Assembly: GCA_025769875.1 (NCBI GenBank)
Contig: JAGFNK010001149.1
Location: 1 to 14,237 of the forward strand
Direction: 5' to 3'
DNA: 14,237 nt
DNA from: Russula earlei
Lineage: Eukaryota; Basidiomycota; Agaricomycetes; Russulales; Russulaceae
This document shows, piece by piece, positions 1-7,742 of this stretch. The notes beneath the pieces were generated by a model. The model worked only from the letters and a program-made list of their open reading frames with translations. It was not told where the DNA came from and did no database searches. Position 1 is the stretch's first letter. Every line of letters starts with the position of its first letter. Both the position numbers and the translations under genes were made by a program.

Positions 1-1131
1 GACCCCTGAGTCCTAACCCCGACACACGACCTTGAAACGCGTGCCGACCGCGACCACAATGTGCGTGGCCCTGACAGCGGAAAACTTGAGAGCATTCCCC
101 CTGACTTCTTCAGATGGCACTGCATGCGCACACATGCATTCTTAGTTGTGTTCAATAGGTTCATGTCCATGACCATGATAGCAAATTGCCAGAGACCCCA
201 TAAAGAATGTGCTTATTTCCTTTCCTTTTAAAAAGGTCCCAAGGTCAAAAGATGGCTCAAAGCATGGACCAATGGCTTGAAGATGTCCCAGACGACCCAA
301 TGAACATTCCAATGGGGCCTTAACCACATGGGAAGCAATGCGACAGCAGTTTGCACCATGCCTTCACTGACTACATGGAACGTGAGAATGCTCAAGACCG
401 ACTCAAAGAGTTTAAAATAAAAGACAACCTACTCAACAAACTACGTCACAGAGGTTCAACTGCTTTGCAAAGGCAATGCAGGACTGGACATCAATGACCT
501 ATGGTCACGTGACTCTTTGCATGGGGACTCCCATGGTCTCTAGTCAAGTTGTGCCTTGACCTTGAAGACCCCACTTCCTTGTAGACTGGGTCACAGCAGC
601 ACAAAAATATCACAGGGTTTGGATGCGCAAACGCGTGATCCTGTCAGACCACTTGAGCATACGCCACGCAACTTCAATCAAGCCCTGAACAACAGGCCTT
701 GGGGTCAACATCGCCAACTCAGCATGGGCCAACCATGGGAATACCAAACCAATGCCACACCTGCACACCCACGCCTCCCACCATGTGACCCCAATGCCAT
801 GGACACAAGTGCAGGTGTGGCACACAAAGCAGTCACTGAAGCCAAAAAGCAAAAACACCGAGAAGAAGGAAGGTGCTTTCATCACTGCTCCTTGAGAGGA
901 CACCTGGCCTGAGACTGTCTGAAAAAGCCAAAATGCGAAGTAACTTGCACATGCACCACCAACACCACCACCACCACATCTGAGTCCTCCACTATAGAGG
1001 TTATCAAAGAAGATGCTGTCACTAAACTGGCAAAGACAGCGAAGGCGCTCTCTGTACAAGACAGAGAAGCCTTCATCAAAGCCCTCATGGGAGATGAAGA
1101 GGATAAGGAAGAGGATTTTTTGGATGCTTGA
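1..1131 (+). pseudogene. gag: E1 gag (capsid/nucleocapsid) remnant
   Basis: Gag packages the element RNA in virus-like particles. Frame 1 gives a retrotransposon Gag core from about base 80: HAFLVVFNRF, then CAYFLSF-stop-KGPKVKRW, then in shifted frames TWEAMRQQF and FTDYMERENAQDRLKEF, and again in frame 1 YVTEVQLLCKGNAGLDI. The nucleocapsid knuckle is at about 874-918: C-F-H-H-C-S-L-R-G-H-L-A-stop-D-C, i.e. CX2CX4HX4C with a TGA (910-912) where Arg is common, which fits CGA to TGA. A Thr run (about 952-981) and an acidic tail ending FLDA-TGA (1129-1131) follow. Stops at 7, 229 and 541 and frameshifts near 285-320, 350-357 and 437 make it non-functional. The N-terminus is outside the window. 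Confidence 0.8.
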
Positions 1132-1150
1132 GCATAACGGCGATTGCTGA

Positions 1151-2770
1151 AGCTTTAGGTATCGATTCTATGTACAAGTCTCAGAGGAAATCAATATCAG
1201 TGATGACTACTATCTACATTGGATCAAACAAAGCCAAAAAAAAAAAGCCTTGATAGACAGTGGAGCTACAGAATGCTTCATATCCCCCAAATTGGCAAAG
1301 GAACTATGTCTGCAAACCAGAAAACTATCCCCTACCAGAAACGTCAAGAATGTTGATGGGACACTTAACCGTTTATAGAAGATCACTCAAGTGGTTGACT
1401 TAGAATTAAAACTACTAGGACAAAGACATACACATCAATTCTTGGGTGCAGACATAGGACAAGATGACATGATTTTAGGATACCCATTCCTAGAATTGGT
1501 CAACCCAAAGATAAACTGGTCTAAAGGAACAATGATGGGAAGAATCATCCTGTCAGGAAACCAAGAAACACCAGCATGGATAAAAGCCTTAATGGACTGG
1601 GAAGAAGGCAATGAGTTATGGTTACAAACTCAAATATGCAAAACTACCATAGCTCAACAACTATCTGAATCCCAAATGAAAGATGAGCCTAAAACCTGGC
1701 AAGAAATGGTCCCCCACCAATATCACAAATATGGACAAGTATTCATGGAACAAGAATCAGAAAGATTCCCTGGACCAAGGAAATGGGACCATGCTATCAA
1801 CTTAAAATCAGATGCCCCAACAACAATCAACTGCAGAGTATACCCCCTCTCACCAAAAGAGAAAGAAGAACAAAGGAAATTCCTCGAGCAAAATCTACGA
1901 CTCAAATGGATAAGAAGCTCCAATTCACTGTATGCCAGTGGATTCTTTCTCATAAAAAAGAAAGATGGTAAATTTCGACCTGTACAAGATTATAGAAACT
2001 TAAACAAGTGGACAATACCCAATGTATATCCACTACCCCTGATCCCAGAACTTATCCTTGCCTTAGCAGGAAAGGAACTCTTCACAAAGTTTGATGTTAG
2101 ATGGGGTTACAATAGCATCCAAATCAAAGAAGGAGACAAATGGAAAGCAGCTTTCAAAACTAGCCATGGACTATTTGAACCAACTGTGATGTTCTTTGGA
2201 ATGACAAACTCCCCGGCCACCTTCCAAACTATGATGGACAACATTTTTCAAGAAGAACTTGCACAAGGATGGTTGAAAATCTACATGGACGACATTATCA
2301 TTGCCACAAGAAATGATGAAACAAAACACATGCAAAAGGTCAATCATATACTGTCCAAATTAAAACAACATGACCCCTACCTGAAAGCAGAAAAATGCCA
2401 ATTCCATGAAAGAAAGGTCGAATATCTCAGAGTAATAATAGGGGAAGGAAAGATAACCATGGACCCCATTAAAGTCAAAGGAATTAAGGACTGGCCAACC
2501 CCAACAACATTGAAGGAAGTTAGAAGTTTCCTGGGATTCTGCAATTTCTACCAGAACTTTATACCTAATTTCTCCATAAAAGCCAGGCCATTAAACAACT
2601 TGACGAAGAAAAACAAACAATGGGAATGGACGACAAGGGAAGAACAGGCCTTTCAAATCCTAAAAGAAACCTGCATATCTTACCCAGTGCTTCACACCTC
2701 AAACTGGACAAAACAATTTATTCTAGACACTGATGCACCAGGATTTGCCATTGGAGCAGTCATATCTTAA
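1151..2770 (+). pseudogene. pol: E1 pol, aspartic protease and reverse transcriptase
   Basis: This stretch lies in frame 2, +1 relative to gag. The protease has the catalytic ALIDSGATECF motif (DSGAT codons 1256-1270) and the downstream flap/core element MILGYPFLE (about 1469-1495). A TAG at 1376-1378 splits it. The region before DSGAT ends in a run of 11 A (1236-1246), and the frame to its left is uncertain. From 1391 the frame is open for 459 codons. RT motifs, counted from 1391: YPLSPKE (151-157), KKDGKFRPVQDYRNLN (190-205), first catalytic Asp in FTKFDVRWGYN (D235), TNSPATF (272-278), YMDD (298-301; bases 2282-2293), and LGFCNFYQNFIPNFS of the connection region. The RNase H start FILDTDAPG is reached before the TAA at 2768-2770. 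The left end of the open frame uses GTG, so it is not a true start; the protein would have come from a Gag-Pol or separate Pol precursor. Confidence 0.92.
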
Positions 2771-3330
2771 GAACATGAAGACGGTTTATATCCAGTTGCA
2801 TACTACTCCAGAACACTACTAGATGTGGAAAGAAATTACAATGTGCACGATAAAGAATTGGCAGTGGTAATTTTTGGACTAAAAAGTGGATGACCATTCT
2901 TTCTAGGGGCCAACAAACCAGTTAGAGGAAGGACAGACCACAAAAACCTCACCTACTTCAAAGAACCACAAAAATTAACAGGACAACAAGCCAGATGGAC
3001 GTAATACATGCAAGATTTCAACATCACTATGGAACACGTCCCTGGACACACCCACACTATCGCCAACACACTTTCTCATTGCAAAGACCTTAACAAGGGG
3101 GTAGAAGAACAAAAAACAACACTACTCCCACCCAAGATCCTCATGCAAAAACTTTACCTACCAGATAAACCTGACAAACAACAAGAAATCTTAAGACAAT
3201 TTCATGACACTCTCTTTGCAGAACACCCAGGAATAGCTAACACCTGGAACTTAATCAAACAACACTATGAAGGATCTAGACTATGACAATTTGTGGAACA
3301 ATACATCAAAGGTTGCACCAATACATATCA
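2771..3330 (+). pseudogene. pol: E1 pol, RNase H and integrase N-terminal zinc finger
   Basis: This continues the RT frame directly after the TAA at 2768. RNase H degrades the RNA strand of the RNA:DNA hybrid. Visible elements are VAYYSRTLLDVERNYNVHDKELAVV (broken here only by description: catalytic Glu in DKELA), then TDHKNLTYF with the third acidic residue, and VPGHTHTIANTLS at the end of the domain; the first catalytic Asp is in the previous segment. Stops at 2891 (TGA) and 3002 (TAA) interrupt it. The integrase HHCC finger follows: FHDTLFAEHPGIANTW gives the two His, and after a TGA at 3284-3286 YIKGCT gives the first Cys. The second Cys and the linker to the core are missing, and the frame changes from 2 to 1 at about 3315-3331. 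Confidence 0.85.
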
Positions 3331-4356
3331 ATGGACCTCATCACCAACCTACCTAAATCAGAAGGATTTGACAGCATTCTCACCATTGTCAATCAAGGAT
3401 GTTCTAAAGCAACGAAATTCATCCCATGCAACGAAATGATTGATGGAACAGGCGTCGCACATGAGTATCTGAAACACCTTGTGCCTTGGTTTGGCATTCC
3501 CAAAAGAATCATTTCCAACAGAGACCCTTGATTCACATCAAACTTCTCTAGAGCCATATGCAAAAATCTAGGCATCAAACAAATCATGTCCACCACATTC
3601 CACCCCCAAACCAACAGACAAACAGAAAGGATGAACACATGGCTAGAACAATATCTAAGACCCTGGACCATGACTCATCCTCATTCCTGGGCAAAAATGC
3701 ATCTGTTAGCTGAATACACGCACAACTCATAGAAACACAAGACATCACGAAAGTCACCACACGAACTCCTTATGGGATTCAAACCCCAGATTAACATTAG
3801 CCTAGAAGACAACAACATACCCTCATCCATCAATTGCCTAAAGCAACTAGAAGAAGTGAGACAAGACACACAACAACTTCTAGAACTTAAACAACAACCC
3901 CTAAGACCTGATGTTGCAGAAATGAAAGAAGGAACCCTCGTATGGTTAGAGGCAAACAATCTCAAAACATGAGGAGCACGCAAGTTAATGCCCAAAAGAT
4001 ACGGCCCCTTTCCTATCACAAAAAGGATCTCCAAAGTCACCTATCAATTACAACTTCCACCATCAATGAAAATACATGATGTCTTCCATGTCAATCTACT
4101 CCTTCCATATACAGAAATGGAAGAATATGGCACACTGTTTACTCGCCCCCCTCCAATCATTGAAAGCAAAGAAGAATATGAAATCAAAGCAATTCTAGAC
4201 ACTAGAAGATTCAGACAAACACGTAAACTTCAATACCTCATGCATTGGAAGGGCTACCCTGCATCAGATGACTCTTGGGTCGACCACCATGACCTCAATG
4301 CCCCAGAACTCCTAAAAGAATATTACTCCACTTCAGCTGGACAACCCAAAATATAA
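3331..4356 (+). pseudogene. pol: E1 pol, integrase core, GPF module and chromodomain
   Basis: Frame 1. Integrase inserts the cDNA; its core needs D,D-35-E. The first Asp is in MDLITNLP (3334-3336), the Glu in QTER (3625-3627), with the right spacing to 3517-3519; but that middle position reads AAC (Asn) in SNRDP, where the family has SDRD. HPQTNRQTER also differs from the usual HPQTDGQTER. Stops lie at 3529 (TGA), 3730 (TAG) and 3970 (TGA). The final open segment (3988-4356) has KRYGPFPITKRISKVTYQL, the GPY/F module, then MKIHDVFHVNLLLPY and a chromodomain at about 4171-4326 (EEYEIKAIL, LQYLMHWKGY, DSWV), whose aromatic residues resemble the methyl-lysine cage of HP1-type chromodomains. In chromoviruses this tail directs integration toward heterochromatin. 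Pol ends at TAA 4354-4356. Confidence 0.92.
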
Positions 4357-4411
4357 AAACCCCTATCTACAAACGATCATCCCTCACCACTCCACCCTCA
4401 AACACTACAAC

Positions 4412-5657
4412 ATGTTGTCCTTGCAAAACTCTCCTACTGCTTCCACTGCCACCCTTGTACCCACTCCTCCTTACTCTTCCACACTCATCCATCTACCACT
4501 ATCCAGAGAGCCGTCCCCCTCAACAGTGGCAACCATTAACACCAGACTACTTATCCAATGTGCAGCACAACACACAGCAATGATCATACAAGCACATGAG
4601 CTATGGGAAGATGACTCTCTCACCACTATACTATGTGCCTTCGGCAATCGCTCCCCTACACAAGGGACCAATTCCCCTGCCAGAACTCGTAGTCCCTCCT
4701 ACTACATCTGTTCCCCATCGCCTGGCCCCATTCCCATTCCTCCATGCACGACCACTCCTGTTATCAGGCAAATAGAAAACATCATCCTTCTCAATGAGAA
4801 TCTCACCCCAGTGAACCTTGAAAGGACACCACCTCCCGTCTACAAACCACCCACTAACCACAACCAACTCACAGAGTTAGAGGAACTCAGAGAAGGTTGG
4901 GAAGAGGGAGACTTGGGATTAGACTTACTCATTCCAGACTCAGGGAACAAAGATGACACACTCCTCCCTTGCATCGTCCTCCCTGACCTCACACACAGTT
5001 TCCCTTCCCTACTAGCCACTTATGGTCCCGGATGTCCCACTCACTGCATACCCATCTGAGCACGAGCCAACCCCTACCCTTGCCCCCTTTACACACAAAA
5101 AGACACCTTCCTTTTCAGAGACGGTCTCAAACACACCACAGCACTAAACCAGGCACTTAGGTTCAAACAAGACCTATCCCTAGAAGCCGAAGTGTGTCAC
5201 TACCGATTTGCCATCAAGAAAGTGCAACAAATGGCAAACAGTCTTATCACCACTCAAGAAAGATACCACGACATGGTCTGGGAAGTGAGAGACTCAGAAA
5301 TCAGGTTGGCCAAGGCTAACGCCAAAGCTCGTCTCAAACCACGAATCCTGTTCAAATCCATGCCTCAACTCACTGACCAAAACACAAAGATGCTAAGGAA
5401 GCCATCATGGACCCATGGTATCATTCTCCCCTCAAATCTCTGACAAATGCACCTGGTGTCATGACAGAGGACATGACACTTTTGAGTATCCAAAAATTGC
5501 CATCTGTATCCTCTGCAATCGTCATGGACACATGGCTGACCATTGCAGAAATCTGCATCGACAATGCAAGGTCAACAAGATGTGTCAAGTCCCTTGCAAT
5601 CAGTTACACTTCCATGCCCATCGTTGTCTCTCCACCATTGTCCCCTATGTTGCTTAG
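4412..5657 (+). pseudogene. E1 third ORF: Pro/Ser/Thr-rich, coiled-coil, Cys/His-knuckle protein
   Basis: I do not recognise this family. It starts with ATG at 4412, 55 bases after the pol stop, and is open for 215 codons to TGA 5057-5059. The same frame then continues to about 5400, and a one-base shift joins frame 3 to a stop at 5655-5657. The N-terminal half is rich in Pro, Ser and Thr; an acidic part (ELEELREGWEEGDLGLDLL) follows. About 5150-5335 is charged and heptad-like, a likely coiled coil (KKVQQMANSLITTQERYHDM). The C-terminus has two knuckles: CTWCHDRGHDTFEY (C-X2-C-X4-H-X4-Y; the Tyr codon is TAT at 5487-5489, one transition from Cys) and CILCNRHGHMADHC (full CX2CX4HX4C), then more Cys/His to about 5627. 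No signal peptide or membrane segment is seen, so an envelope role is unlikely. Nucleic-acid or RNA binding is an inference from the knuckles. Confidence 0.7.
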
Positions 5658-5663
5658 ACGTTA

Positions 5664-5672
5664 ACAAGGGGG
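5664..5672 (+). promoter_or_regulatory. E1 polypurine tract (plus-strand primer)
   Basis: The purine-rich run ending AAGGGGG lies 6-15 bases after the third-ORF stop and abuts a TG that would begin the LTR (TGATGTCAC). In Ty3/gypsy elements this tract survives RNase H and primes plus-strand DNA, and its 3' edge defines the LTR start. Confidence 0.75.
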
Positions 5673-5859
5673 TGATGTCACAAGTACCAGTACCTCAGAC
5701 TGGACTGGCAACTGGACAAGCCTACCTAGACAAGCCTCACATTTTCCACGCATTTTCATGACTCACTCTGCCTTGCATGTACCACTACTTTCCAGCATGT
5801 TCCAGTACAATTGCCTCATCTCTACCTCATGCATACTATTTGATATAGTAGTATCCATC

Positions 5860-5866
5860 TATATAA
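5860..5866 (+). promoter_or_regulatory. E1 LTR TATA box
   Basis: TATATAA sits 187 bases into the LTR, in a position typical for the end of U3. It would drive transcription rightward, into the E2 3' LTR. Confidence 0.6.
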
Positions 5867-5880
5867 ACCTGTCAGTTGAA

Positions 5881-5905
5881 GAGGACAAGCCCTAAGCTTG
5901 TTCTC
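5881..5905 (+). other. E1 LTR hairpin just after the TATA box
   Basis: Arms 5881-5890 (GAGGACAAGC) and 5896-5905 (GCTTGTTCTC) pair over 10 positions with one G.U, around a 5-base loop CCTAA. It begins 21 bases after the first base of the TATA box, so it would sit at or close to the 5' end of the transcript. Confidence 0.65.
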
Positions 5906-6209
5906 CTGTGAAATATCACTGGTTATAGCTTCAGGACTGTAGGCTTGCAGGAAATCAAGTGTTTGCCTCGAAAACCATCTCAATCTCTTAAGTCTTCAAA
6001 TGCAAAGACTTATCCCTCAATTCCCCTCTCTGCAGTACACACTAGCCTTCACTGTGTTGTCACCAAGAACCCTGATTCTCATGAGAACTTGTCGTCTCAC
6101 TCGATGTCAAGACTCACTGTTGAGCTATCCAGTTCAAGAGCGAGGGATAAGCTCAAAGATGAGTCGATAGACGTCCAAGACCACGTGGGCAAGGAGTAGA
6201 GTCCAGAGT

Positions 6210-6239
6210 AGTAACAAATACCAGAGAGGTATTGTTACT
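6210..6239. repeat. Palindrome at the meeting point of the two LTRs
   Basis: AGTAACAAATACC (6210-6222) and GGTATTGTTACT (6228-6239) are reverse complements apart from one extra A, around AGAGA. The right arm contains the end of the E2 LTR (TGTTACT, 6233 on), the left arm a possible end of the E1 LTR (AGTAACA). The arrangement makes the exact borders of both LTRs ambiguous by a few bases. Confidence 0.7.
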
Positions 6240-6337
6240 GTGAGAGTAGAGCAGTCACGCAGAGAAGAGGCCAGGATAGTCACAAGGGGACGGTCCTTAA
6301 AGGAGTATCCCAGGGATGGAGAGTGCCATAAACAAAT

Positions 6338-6357
6338 GGACAGTCTGAGGACTGTCC
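6338..6357 (-). other. E2 LTR hairpin just after the TATA box
   Basis: GGACAGTC (6338-6345) and GACTGTCC (6350-6357) form a perfect 8-bp stem with a 4-base loop. On the - strand it begins 24 bases after the first base of the TATA box. Confidence 0.7.
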
Positions 6358-6374
6358 GCTACTTTATTGAGCGC

Positions 6375-6381
6375 TTATATA
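6375..6381 (-). promoter_or_regulatory. E2 LTR TATA box
   Basis: TATATAA on the - strand (AGTATATAAGCGC context), between the U3 repeats and the hairpin. It would fire leftward, toward E1. Confidence 0.6.
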
Positions 6382-6443
6382 CTACAAGAGAACTGCTAAA
6401 TAGGGAACAAGTCATAACCTTGTTATCAAGCACAATAGAGTGA

Positions 6444-6529
6444 TGAGTAAGAAGTCGGAGGATGCTTACTGAGCATGCTCAGTCATGCTCAGTAAGCTGC
6501 TGAGTAAGAAGGCTTCTCTTGATGAGTAA
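6444..6529 (-). promoter_or_regulatory. E2 U3 array of TTACTCA heptamers
   Basis: TGAGTAA on the + strand (TTACTCA in LTR sense) occurs at 6444-6450, 6501-6507 and 6523-6529, with a 13-bp inverted repeat of the related CTTACTGAGCATG between (6465-6496). The heptamer is one base from the AP-1/Gcn4 bZIP site TGAGTCA. A role as activator-binding sites is an inference; the array lies about 65-150 bases upstream of the TATA box. Confidence 0.5.
6465..6496. repeat. 13-bp perfect inverted repeat in E2 U3
   Basis: CTTACTGAGCATG (6465-6477) and CATGCTCAGTAAG (6484-6496) are exact reverse complements around CTCAGT. The loop itself repeats part of the arm, so it probably grew from shorter ACTGAGCATG units. 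Confidence 0.8.
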
Positions 6530-6544
6530 GAGCTTCCATTGTCC

Positions 6545-7130
6545 ACGTGTTCACTGCTTTAGTGCATGTGCGAGCACCTGATACATTTTCTGTAGTTAGT
6601 TTAGGGCCGGTCATTTGAGGACTTGTAGTTTGGTTAGGGAATAGTGTTATCTTATAAGGCCCTTATATAGTTCTATTAGGGTCCTTAGAGTCAACCCTAA
6701 TACTTCTATTAAGGTCCTTAGTATTGCCTTGTAGTTCATTCTATAGTCATTAGAGTCAGTCTAATAACACGTTGTAGGGCCTTTGATACTAGGTTAGTGC
6801 CTATTGTAGAGCTCCTGGGGTCGTTCCAAAGGGTCCTTAGGAAGGCCCTAATACTGTCTTTTGTTACTAGAAGGGTTGCCTTTAAGTGGGGCTTGCTGTA
6901 TGTCGATTGTGCCGAGAATCGCTCGTGCAACAATGTGCGCGCGATATTGTGGACACCTCTACTCACCCCTTTTGCTCGTGTGAACAGGGTGACACCATAG
7001 AGGCTGGGTTTCCTCCTATAAGGAAGGGTCCTTCAAGGGCCCTCTCCGGAGAATGGTTCATGACACTCGACTCAAGTGCACACATCTCACATGTGAAACG
7101 ATTTGTCAATGACACCACCCCCAGTCAGTG
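6545..7130. repeat. Non-coding middle of the E2 LTR with degenerate repeats
   Basis: No coding sequence is recognised. Between about 6650 and 6860 there are diverged repeats built on GGTCCTTA: ATTAGGGTCCTTAGAGTC (about 6677), ATTAAGGTCCTTAGTATTG (about 6709) and AGGGTCCTTAGGAAGG (about 6829), with another GGGTCCTT near 7026. A palindrome TATAAGG-C-CCTTATA lies at 6653-6667. At about 7112-7128 the - strand reads CTGGGGGTGGTGTCATTGAC, which resembles the E1 polypurine tract/LTR junction. Open frames here (6736-6966, 6797-7131) look like chance. Confidence 0.5.
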
Positions 7131-7132
7131 AC

Positions 7133-7165
7133 AGGTAAGCAGACAAGAATGCAAGAATCCTAACA
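7133..7165 (-). repeat. LTR 5'-terminal segment, inverted relative to the solo LTR
   Basis: The reverse complement of 7133-7165 matches 8249-8278 in the first 30 bases with one mismatch (T for C at position 21). Its last bases (GCTTACCT) match the second 18-bp unit at 8280-8298. It is the start of the E2 3' LTR. Together with the solo LTR it forms an inverted pair about 1.1 kb apart. Confidence 0.85.
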
Positions 7166-7178
7166 CCATACCCTCTCT
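7166..7178 (-). promoter_or_regulatory. E2 polypurine tract
   Basis: The - strand reads AGAGAGGGTATGG directly before the LTR start TGTTAGG, about 20 bases after the third-ORF stop. It has two T-A interruptions near its end (GGTATGG), so it is weaker than that of E1. Confidence 0.6.
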
Positions 7179-7742
7179 AGGCTAAGTCTGGCATGACCTA
7201 GTCACTTACTCCATGATATCCTTCAACCCACTCACCCTCCCACCCTTCGGTCACAGCTAGAGCATCTTCTTCAGTGAGGAGGGTGGGAACATCTCTTGGT
7301 ATATGTCTTGGGCTGTATTCAAGAAAGTTCAACTCCTTATAGTATTCATATTGTTTAATTTCCGCTTCAGTAGTGATTGGCCCAAGGTCAGAAGTACTAG
7401 CTCTAGGCATGCATCATGAAGTAGAAGCCAGGCACACTGCATTGGGAACTTCTTGAGCTGGGAGTCTGCCACCTCATCTCGCAGTCTGAGGAGCATTAGA
7501 TTCTCTTCTGCTCTGGGCACTGCAATGCAGAGGTTGTCCTCTGCCACCTCTTCCTTGTCTCCCTTGCATGGTGAGTGGAGGTTCAGACCCAGCTCTGGCT
7601 TTGGCTAGTGTAGCATGGCGTGAGGTGACTGGGGTTGGAGTTAGGGAAGGAAGGGGGGTATCTAGGTTGATAGTACCATCATTCAAGATGGTTGCCACCA
7701 ATTGCTCCACAGCAGAAGTCTCCACAGTCATGCTAGTTAGTG

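Larger units (their letters stand above)
1..6216 (+). mobile_element. E1: decayed Ty3/gypsy chromovirus, 5' truncated by window edge
   Basis: The order gag - protease - reverse transcriptase - RNase H - integrase - chromodomain is the Ty3/gypsy order (copia elements put integrase before RT), and the C-terminal chromodomain places it among chromoviruses. A third ORF, a polypurine tract and an LTR-like region follow. The reading frame moves between frames 1 and 2 and is broken by stops near 7, 229, 541, 910, 1376, 2768, 2891, 3002, 3284, 3529, 3730 and 3970. The 5' LTR and primer-binding site lie left of base 1, so no target duplication can be tested. The right edge at 6216 is an estimate; the polypurine tract/LTR junction at 5672/5673 is better supported. 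Confidence 0.9.
5673..6216 (+). repeat. E1 3' LTR (right end uncertain)
   Basis: It starts TGATGTCAC right after the polypurine tract. A TATA box lies at 5860-5866 and a strong hairpin at 5881-5905, so 5673-5880 would be U3 and the rest R-U5. The right edge cannot be fixed without the 5' copy. I give 6216 because GTAACA there ends in CA, would make a length (544) close to the solo LTR (533), and meets the palindromic junction with E2. An earlier end (anywhere after about 5990) is possible, in which case up to about 200 bases before 6216 are flanking DNA of no recognised content. A short open frame at 5945-6199 has no recognisable features. Confidence 0.6.
6233..7165 (-). repeat. E2 3' LTR (about 933 bp, possibly composite)
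   Basis: On the - strand it starts TGTTAGGATTC at 7165, next to a polypurine tract, and ends GTAACA at 6233; the ends TGTTA/TAACA are inverted copies. Its first 30 bases equal the first 30 of the solo LTR except one. Both carry TTACTCA heptamers in U3, a TATA box and a hairpin. It is 400 bases longer than the solo LTR: the middle (about 6545-7130) shares nothing obvious with it and includes degenerate repeats and a polypurine/LTR-like junction, so a nested insertion is possible. The left border is inferred from the terminal match, not from a second copy. Confidence 0.65.

Noticed and set aside
610..1088. Open frames on the - strand over E1 gag (149 and 68 codons)
   Set aside because: They lie opposite the gag knuckle and acidic tail, show no domain and have odd low-complexity Val/Gly runs that mirror the Thr run of gag.
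3393..4040. Open frames on the - strand over E1 integrase (92 and 119 codons)
   Set aside because: Shadows of the integrase frame; no recognisable motif.
4412..5657. E1 third ORF as an envelope gene
   Set aside because: No signal peptide, membrane segment or cleavage motif; the C-terminus has nucleic-acid-type zinc knuckles.
6223..6240. A + strand polypurine tract/LTR start (AGAGAGGTAT-TGTTACT)
   Set aside because: It resembles the E2 tract AGAGAGGGTATGG-TGTTAGG, but TATA box, hairpin and TTACTCA orientation all place this LTR on the - strand, so 6233 is its end. The short likeness stays unexplained.
5945..6443. Two small + strand open frames (84 and 67 codons) in the LTR region
   Set aside because: They lie in LTR R-U5 and across the LTR hairpin and TATA box, and have no recognisable features or conserved composition.
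6678..6860. TTAGGG-like words suggesting an interstitial telomere repeat
   Set aside because: TTAGGG occurs singly inside longer degenerate repeats built on GGTCCTTA; there is no tandem TTAGGG array.
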